From the NCBI GenBank assembly GCA_029961685.1, contig JARWKL010000008.1, positions 6,264,501 to 6,328,500 of the forward strand: DNA of 64,000 nucleotides, read 5' to 3'. Every line of letters begins with the position of its first letter. The first letter of the stretch is position 1. Below, piece after piece: positions 56,690 through 64,000 of this stretch. Source of the DNA: Aristolochia californica. Taxonomy: Eukaryota; Streptophyta; Magnoliopsida; Piperales; Aristolochiaceae. Made by a program: the position numbers and the translations under genes. Below the pieces are notes generated by a model. That model saw only the letters and a list, made by a program, of their open reading frames with translations. It had not been told where the DNA came from and did not search any database.

Positions 56690-58029
56690 CTAGTAAGGCG
56701 TGTAAACAAAGAATCATGCAAAGTTACAATTTCAATGAAAAATAAACATTCACACACCATGAGACTAGAAGAAGTTTTGTTATCGATGTTCGCCTATTGG
56801 TATTCATCGCCCAAGAATCCTTACTTGGTAAATTTTACTATTTCAAAGCTTTAATAGCTGGAATTGATACAAAGAGATTTCACCTCCCTTTAAGCCACGT
56901 GTATCTCAATACACACTTTTTACAATTACAATCTCCCCAAGAGATTGGGTAGATTCTTGCTCTAGCTAGGCGTTTTCTATCTAGGTTACAATAGGTTCTA
57001 GATGAACTTTTCACAAAAGAAAAATTCAAAGAAAGGTAAAATACTTACACCTTTTACACTTGGAGAGTACCTTCTTTTTGAGAGATCCAAGCTTCCACTT
57101 CTTTTGCAGCACAATGTGGAGTGATGGATCTTATCTAATATGAAATGCAAAGAAAGGAAGGGAAAGAGAAGAAGATTTTGCAAGGCTAAGTCTCTCTCTT
57201 TCATTTTAAAACTCTTTTGAGAAGTTTTTCAAGATTGAGAATAAATACTCAAAGGTTTTGCTAATAAATGTTCATTAACTTCTCTATGTATGGTTTGGTG
57301 GGGTATTTATAACTCCCCCAAGCCAAACTAGTTTTTTTTAACCGTTTTCAAAAATTAGATCGATGATTGATTGATCATTGTAAAGTGATTGATCGATCCA
57401 TTGATCATAACGACTTTTTTTTTCTGGATGTGACTTATTGATCGATGGACTGATTGATCAATATGTTACTGTTGGTCTTGAAAAGTTAAGTTGTTCGATT
57501 ATTATAGGGGATGCTGATTAATTAGAATTGCATCTGGCTATTTAATTCAAGTATGATCGATCAATGAACTTCCTATAATAAATCATGCTTTATGTCCCAG
57601 ACTGTCAAGATTCTGTCTAATCGATCAATCATGTGGGATGATTGATCATTTCATGTAAATTTCACTTGACCTGATAATATTGATCGATCAATTCAAATAG
57701 GATGATCGATCATGTGTTTTAAATGATATGATCATATTTTGGATGATCGATCATTCGACTAAGTTTGATTAATCATGCTTTATTGTCTTGGCCTACACAC
57801 TCGTGGATGATCGATCTTTGGCAGAGATTGATCGATCATTCCAGTGCAAGTTCAACTAAGTTGACTTTTAAAGCATGTGAATGATTTTTTCTATGTGTTC
57901 TAATATGTTCTAAAGGATGTATATGATGTTCCTAAATATGTTTATATACAATATATGTCCCATGTACACCGTTTTACTTTAACAAGGGAGTTAGAAAAAC
58001 TCTCTTACATATGTGATTGAGTTTTGACA
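56690..58029 (-). repeat. Inverted copy of the SIRE-like LTR
   Basis: The reverse complement aligns with 53440-54690: 'gaataccaataggcgaacat', the GATCGATCA-rich block (57355-57840) and, at the right edge, 'atgtcaaaactcaatc'. It is cut at 58029 by the insertion of D. Confidence 0.75.
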
Positions 58030-58640
58030 TGTTACAATGTGGGAGCCACCACGGTGCTCAAGCTGGTGGGACCCACCATGAGGACGTGGGCCACCAAGAA
58101 GAGCCCTCACCCAAGATATCACGAGTTAAGGAGTTAAGAAGCACAAGCTGAATTGAGTTAGAAAACTTGAAGATCAAGTGGGACCCACAAATATCTCACG
58201 AGTTAGCAACCTTATCAAGATGAGCTGGAAGATCATGAGGGACCCACAAGGATAAGGTCATGAGCTGGCCTCCTCCCTTATATTCACGTGATTTAAAAAA
58301 GAGTTCTAGTTCAACTCATATTAGTCTTCTAGTAGATTATTTTTAATAGACTTATCTTAGAGAGTTAGAGTTGGAATGTAATTTGGAGATTGCATGGCTA
58401 ATTGTATAAGGACTCTATCTCTTCCTCTACTATAAATAGAGGTGTTGTAATTCGGAATTAATCAAGTTGCACATCTCCTTCTTGAGTTAATCTCTCTCTC
58501 TCTCACTCTTTGCTTGGCGCCACCTCTCTTTTCTCTTTTCTTTTTTCTTCTCTTTACCCGGGAGCTCTTCTTCCCTTTTCTTCTTTTTCTTTCTTCTTTC
58601 TCTTACTTGAAATTATGAAAAAGGGATCCTAAATTCAACA
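58030..58640 (+). repeat. 5' LTR of copia D
   Basis: A 611-bp LTR, TGTTACAATGTGGG...TTCAACA. TATA-like 'ctataaatag' at about 58431. Compared with the start of the 3' LTR it has about 27 extra bases near 58045-58075. Confidence 0.93.
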
Positions 58641-58996
58641 TGGTATCAGAACATAAAATTTAGGATCCCTCGTCCGAGGAATTCCCTAAAGAAGTGATGA
58701 TCAACACTACTCAAAGAAGGCTCTTTTGTGAATGAAGATCACAAGCCGTGAGATAAGTGCTTAAATTATTTTTCTTCATATTACCGGTTTCCAAATTTAG
58801 AAGATGATTTAAAGATGAGTATGTGAACGCTTTCATCTTATTATATTATGGATATGCATGCCTCTCTAGCTAGAAGAAGCTATCAAAATAGTTTTGTCGG
58901 TTTGGAAATTCTGTTAATAGAGACCAGTCCATGATTAGATTGTTGGAATTTTTTTTCGTGGGAACAAGAGTCCCATGATATATAAGATTGTTATTG

Positions 58997-60458
58997 GGCA
59001 TGTTAGTGCACAGTGTAAGTGAAATGTATTTCACTTACGCTAGGTAAATGGTACCAAAAACCGTTAGTGCGCAACGTAAGTGCAAGGGGAAATTAAAATA
59101 CAATTATATTTCACTTGCCCCCATTTTAGGCATAATGGGAGTGAAAGTGAATTCAGAGGGGTCGAGCTCTGATTTCACTTTCCCTCTCTCAATTACATCG
59201 GGCTCGGGCTGTCAGGAAGGAAGGTTCTGTTGAATGAGGGCTTCGAAGAAATTTTTTTTTCTCTCTCGCTCTCGACTGACCTTCGGAGATTTCAATCGCC
59301 CTCTATGCGACCTGTCTTCGTAGCTCGACTCCCTTCCTCTGGCCATCCCCTGCACCGATGACCTTCAGTGACTTCTCTCCCCTCTCTGCAACCTCTCTGG
59401 CTCCTCTCTCGCTCGCAACCTTCAGCGATTTCAGTTGCCACCTCTACGACCTCTCCCCAGCGCTCGACTTTGTTCCTCTTGCCGTCCCCTGCACCGATGA
59501 CTTCTCTCCCCTCTCTGCAGCCTCCATTATTCATTCCACTCGCTGCAACCTGTTATTCGTTCCACTCGTTGAGCGAGGAACACGAGTTAAAACAACCTGT
59601 TTATGTTCTATTTTTTTTTATAATCTCATTTTTCTTTTTTTGATTTTATATTCATATTTTGGACTTTTTCATTATGCAATACTTAGTATTTAATTACTTT
59701 CCAATTATATTATTTAATTATAAAGTATAATTAAAACTAATAATTTTTTTTCATTTTCTTTCGTTCATTTAAAAATAATTTTAAATTTTTTTGATGTTTG
59801 GGTCAAGTGGAGTTTCAAAACACTCAACCTAACCTCGAGCCATATTTTTAAGAACTCAACTTTACCCCGAACCCTTAACCTTAAACCCCTACTTCTAATT
59901 TGACAAAAAAAAAAAAAAATAGCTAAAAAAAGGAACTAGATCCACCTTGTTTCCCAACCCTAATTTGACAAATATTTTGTGTGTTGTATTTTTGTATATA
60001 CAATTGTAATTTTTTTTATATTAAATAAGTGATTGAGTTATATTTGTATTATTTTTATTTTTATTATTACGGTGTTTGTGTAGTACGCTGTGTAGTACGA
60101 TGTTTGTATAATTATTTTACATTTAGATATTATAAAATTACAATTTTAATAATATAAAAGTAAGCATTTATTTAATTTTTATATTTAATATGTTTTATTT
60201 ATTAACTAATATTAATTTAATTTTCTGAAAGTTAGATATATCAAAATATTTTATTTAATAAATAATTTATCTGCACTTTACACTTTACACCACACTTTCC
60301 ATTGTGCACACTAACACAAACAAGTACTTTACACTGCACTTTCCTTTGTGCACACTAACACAAACAAGTACTTTACATTCCCTCTCACTTTCCCTAGGGA
60401 AAGTATTTTACATTCCCTCCCACTTTCCCCCTGAACTTACATTGTGCACTAACCCCCC
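58997..60458 (+). mobile_element. Non-autonomous TIR DNA transposon (Harbinger-like) in D leader
   Basis: The left end GGGCATGTTAGTGCACAGTG and the inverted right end GGGGGGTTAGTGCACAATG form a terminal inverted repeat of about 25 bp. Removing the 1,462 bp restores the leader sequence seen in A and C, leaving a short duplication attg (or ttg) at 58993-58996 and 60459-60462. The interior has a C/T-rich, GC-richer half with an imperfect ~135-bp tandem repeat ('cccctgcaccgatga' at 59347 and 59487) and an AT-rich half. No transposase. The terminus resembles those of the Harbinger pair (GTTAGT), so that superfamily is likely. Confidence 0.7.
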
Positions 60459-60596
60459 ATTGAGTCTCTTATGAGTGGTATTAGGAAAAAAATTAGAATG
60501 ATAATTTAGCATCAATGCTAAAATTTTCCATCCATCGAGTTGTTTGAAGAATACTACTTGGTGTTATTATTAGAATTTTTTGAAGAAGGGCCTATC

Positions 60597-61690
60597 ATGG
60601 CTGAAGAGAATATGAATATCAAAAGTGATATACTGAGATCTACCACCATACCCTTACGTAGGATATAATATTTTATGAGTTGGTCCACATCGGTTCGAAG
60701 GTTCCTTATAACAAAAGACCTACTTGGTCACCTCACCACCCGAGGACTACCTATTGATGAAGATGATATTTTTTATAACAAATGGTTGAAAATGATACTT
60801 TGGTGATTAATTGGCTAATCAATAGCATGGAAGAACATGTCTCCAACAATGTCATTCATCTTGACACTGCTAAACAAATTTGGGAGACATGTGCTAAACT
60901 GTACTCTTGCCCAGATACTCTACATAGACCATATGACATTCTCCAAATGTTTTTGAATAGTAAACATATCCATGAGTATTTGGTCCGCTTTAGAGGCTTT
61001 CTTCAAGAGTGGAAGTTAGCTCAACCTTCAACCATAGATATTTCTATCCAATACAAGCAGAAGGAAGCCTTAATTACTATTATTTGCCTTGCAAATGTTA
61101 AACCCCATCTTGAGATTGCCAAGAGTCAACTACTGAGTGCTTATGTTGTCCCCAAGTTTGATGATGTATGTGCAACACTACTTCATATTCCAAACACTTC
61201 TTCCTCTACTAATGAAGTATCATCCGCTATGTAATCCGATCATAGAGGATCATCATCTTTCCACGGCCGAGTTAGAGGCAGAGGTTATAGAGGAGTCAAA
61301 CGAAGAGGTGGAAGGACTGGTGTTGGCAGAGCAGATGGAAAAGAGTGTACTCATTATAAAAAAATTGGCCACACTATAGATCAATGCTATTACTAGGATT
61401 CCAAGGCATGCAGTTACTGTAGATAATATGGCCATTATAAAGAGATATGCTATAAAGCCAATGGACAGTTAGAATTAATAAGGGCTAATCAAGCCTTTGT
61501 AAGTGATACAAAAGAAGAACATCCCACAAAATCAGCAACAAAGAAAATTTTGACTGAGGAAGAGTATGACCTATTTCAGAAAATGAAGACAATGTTGAGT
61601 TCTTCTCCTAGTTCCTCCGCAACTACTGCTGCCACTACCGCTTCAGGTATGTTATCTGCCTCATCTTCATCCTGGATAAAATGGCATTAT
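60597..61690 (+). pseudogene. Copia D gag
   Basis: Start codon at 60597 ('MAEENMN'). The main open part, 60782-61234, contains 'TAKQIWETCAKLYS' and 'FDDVCATLLHI'. After a frameshift, two zinc knuckles follow: 'CTHYKKIGHTIDQC', in which the second Cys is Tyr, and 'CSYCR-YGHYKEIC' interrupted by a stop. The tail 'SASSSSW' leads into where protease should begin. Confidence 0.88.
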
Positions 61691-62400
61691 CCATCAAACA
61701 TCATGTGTCTACATTCCTCAATAAAATGGTGTAGCCGAATGGAAAAATAGTCATATTCTTGAGGTAGCTCAAGGTTTATTATATGTCTTGAAATTTTCAT
61801 ACTTTTATTGGCCTCATGTAGTCTTTACGTCTTGCTTTCTTATAAATCATCTACCATCTTCCGTTCTTGGTAATAAATCTCCTTACTCTAGATTATTACC
61901 AAATGATGATCCATTTTCACTAGCTTTGAAAGTCTTCGGATGTCAATGTTTTGTTCATAATTCATTTCCTAGACACAACAAACTTGATCCTAAATCTATC
62001 AAGTGTATCTTCTTGGGCTACTCTTGCACACAAAAGGGTTATGTTTGTTATAGTCCCACTCTTCAACGTTTATTTGTGTCCAAGGATGTAACATTTTTTG
62101 AAGACTCCTCATTTTATTTTGATAGTTCTCCTCCTGGTCTATCCTTAGTACTAGGTTCTCCTCGACCGGTTGTGCCTTGTGAAACAAAGATTATTCAACT
62201 CCCAGAGCAAGTGGCCGACACCACACCTACCGAGTTAACAAATCCAACAGAGGCAAGTCCTTCATCACCAGTTATTTTTCCCCTCAATATGATGCTCATC
62301 CTATTGCTATAAGGAAAGAACCTAGATCATGCACTAGACCTTCTACTTCTCATCCCATTTCAAATTTTGTGTCTCATCATCGCCTCTCACCTTTATGTTA
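61690..62400 (+). pseudogene. Copia D integrase C-terminal part after a large deletion
   Basis: At about 61678 sequence jumps from the end of gag/protease start directly to the 'QNGVAE' end of the integrase core. About 1.1 kb present in A and C (protease, GAG-pre-integrase, most of the integrase core) is missing. 61788-62312 reads 'FSYFYWPHVVFTSCFLINHLP' and 'CIFLGYSCTQKGYVCY'. Confidence 0.87.
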
Positions 62401-62482
62401 TTAGTTTCTTTCTTCTATTTCCTCCATATCTGTTCCACAGTCCTATCAGGAGGCTCTACAACATTTAGGGTGGTAGACAGCA

Positions 62483-63400
62483 ATGGATGAAGAAATGAAG
62501 GCACTTAATGACAATCATACATGGTCATTGGTTCCTCTTCCAACAGATAAAAAACCCGTTGGTTGCAAGTGGGTTTATAATATCAAACATAATCCGAATA
62601 GGTCAAGTGCACGATTGAAGGCTCGATGGTTGCCAAAGGTTATACTCAGTGTTATGGAATTGATTATGAAGAAACCTTCTCTCCAGTGGCAAAAATGAAC
62701 TCGGTACGTATATTATTATCACTGGTGGCCAATTCGTCATGGCCGATATATCAACTTGATGTGAAAAATGCATTTCTTAAGGGTGATATTAAAGAAGAAA
62801 TTTATATGCAACAACCACTTGGGTATGTGGTTGAGGGGGAGTCAGTATGCCGCCTAAAAAAATCTATATATGGTCTAAAGCAGTCCCCTCGGGCATGGTT
62901 TGAGAAATTTAGTCAAGCCCTCATACGGGCCGGCTTTTATAGATGCTATGGAGATCACTCAATATTTATTGAAAATACACCGAGAGGTAAGGTGATTCTG
63001 GTTGTATATGTTGATGATATTATTTTAACAAGTAGTGATTCCAAGGGCATCCAGAAAACAAAGGAAATAATATGTGCTGAATTCAAGACGAAGGATCTTG
63101 GACTACTCTAATATTTTTTGGGTATTGAAATATTACAATCCAGACATTGGATTGTGCTATCCCAAAGGAAGGATGCCTTTGATCTACTAGAGGAGATATG
63201 AATAATGGGATGCAAACCAACATACACTCCTATGGACTCAAATACAAAATTATGTGGAGGCACTGGAGAAGATGTATATATTGGAAAATATCAAAGACTA
63301 GTGGGAAGACTTATTTACCTGTGTGTAACAAGGCCGGATATTTCATATGCAGTAAGGGTGGTATGTTAATACATGCACAAGCCACAACTTAGTCATCGGC
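62483..63400 (+). pseudogene. Copia D reverse transcriptase
   Basis: 62626-63111 (161 aa) has 'YTQCYGIDYEETFSPVAKM', 'YQLDVKNAFLKGDI', 'SIYGLKQSPRAWF' and 'VYVDDIILTS', with both catalytic Asp of YVDD. Frameshifts occur at about 62640 and stops near 63109 and 63200. Confidence 0.9.
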
Positions 63401-63439
63401 AAGCACTTGAAAGGATACTACGACATCTGAAAGGAGCTC

Positions 63440-63930
63440 CAGTAAGAGGGCTTCTCTATAAACGGATTCTCAGATGCAGACTAGGCCGAATCCCCGGATG
63501 ACAGAAAATCTACTTCGGGATTTTGTACGATGGTTGGAGGGAATTTGGTTACATGGAAAAGTAAGAAGCAGAATGTAGTAGCACGGTCTAGTATAGAAGC
63601 AGAATATAGAGCCATGACACACACTATTAGTGAAATCCTATGGATAAGATCTCTTCTCACTGAATTGGGATTCTCCAAAGAAGCTCCGATAGATCTATAC
63701 TGTGATAATCAAGCAACAATACACATTACATCGAACCTAGTCTTCCATGAAAGAACAAAGCATATTGAAGTGGACTGCCATTTTATACGAGAAAATTTCC
63801 AAGCGGGTCTTTTATCTCTAAAGCATATATCATCACAAAGTCAAGTTATAAAATATTCTCACCAAGCCGGTCACTCAAAAGATTATGTCTACCATATGCA
63901 GCAAGCTGGGCATTTATGATGTCTTCTCAC
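63440..63930 (+). pseudogene. Copia D RNase H
   Basis: 63530-63919 (129 aa) reads 'MVGGNLVTWKSKKQNVVARSS' partner motif, 'YCDNQATIHIT' and 'HERTKHIEVDCHFI'. The N-terminal Asp region at 63470-63500 has a stop where the conserved Trp of 'DADWAG' should be. Confidence 0.88.
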
Positions 63931-63948
63931 CCCCAACTTGAGGAGGAG

Positions 63949-64000
63949 TGTTACAATGTGGGACCCACCATGAGGACGTGGGACACCAAGAAGAGTCCTC
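63949..64000 (+). repeat. Start of 3' LTR of copia D
   Basis: First 52 bases of the LTR, immediately after the polypurine tract; the remainder lies beyond the window. Confidence 0.9.

Larger units (their letters stand above)
58030..64000 (+). mobile_element. Copia element D (A family), runs off the window
   Basis: 5' LTR, primer-binding site TGGTATCAGAAC (58641-58652), leader with a DNA-transposon insertion, gag, remnant integrase, reverse transcriptase, RNase H, polypurine tract CTTGAGGAGGAG (63937-63948) and the first 52 bases of the 3' LTR. Protease and the integrase core are deleted. It is inserted in the inverted SIRE-like LTR. Confidence 0.93.

Overview
The window looks like repeat-rich plant nuclear DNA from an angiosperm, probably a dicot. 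There are no operons and base composition is AT-rich. Nearly all recognisable protein sequence is decayed Ty1/copia pol and gag, with one Ty3/gypsy gag, L1-type LINE tails carrying the plant RNase H domain, PIF/Harbinger transposase and hAT-like termini. I cannot name the species from sequence alone. The only ordinary host gene I can support is an OTU-family deubiquitinase gene on the minus strand. Its TATA box is near 11923, its non-coding first exon ends at 11681, its start codon is at 4733, and two N-terminal coding exons follow. Its catalytic exons are not visible.

Layout. 1-2550: LINE remnants. 4138-11927: 5' part of the OTU gene, with a 6.0-kb copia element (A) in its 5'UTR intron, flanked by a perfect 5-bp target duplication. 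12005-19066: two PIF/Harbinger-like elements head to head, each with a telomere-like CCCTAAA tract. 19248-28506: fragments and solo LTRs of several families, a hAT-like element inside an LTR, and a 434-bp TRIM. 28510-54755: one old SIRE-like copia element (J) that has become a nest. Its pol is interrupted by K, by H (which contains gypsy element I and copia elements C and E, with a second TRIM inside C), by L (which contains non-autonomous element F), and by a Tork-like fragment (M). 53153-58029: a shared SIRE-like LTR, gag remains, and an inverted LTR copy. 58030-64000: a fairly complete copia element (D) that runs off the window end.

The insertion order is readable because most junctions keep 5-bp target duplications: tgcag (A), atggt and taaac (two TRIMs), atgat and atgtg (two solo LTRs), tctaa (I), ttttg (F), ggaat/agaat (L), atatt/agatt (H). 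No autonomous, intact element was found; every pol seen has stops, frameshifts or deletions. The items most worth follow-up are: a non-autonomous LTR family with an internal minisatellite and a duplicated polypurine boundary (F, H, L); an antisense secreted cysteine-rich ORF carried in F; the two TRIMs with 82-bp LTRs and a tRNA-like B box; and the head-to-head Harbinger pair.
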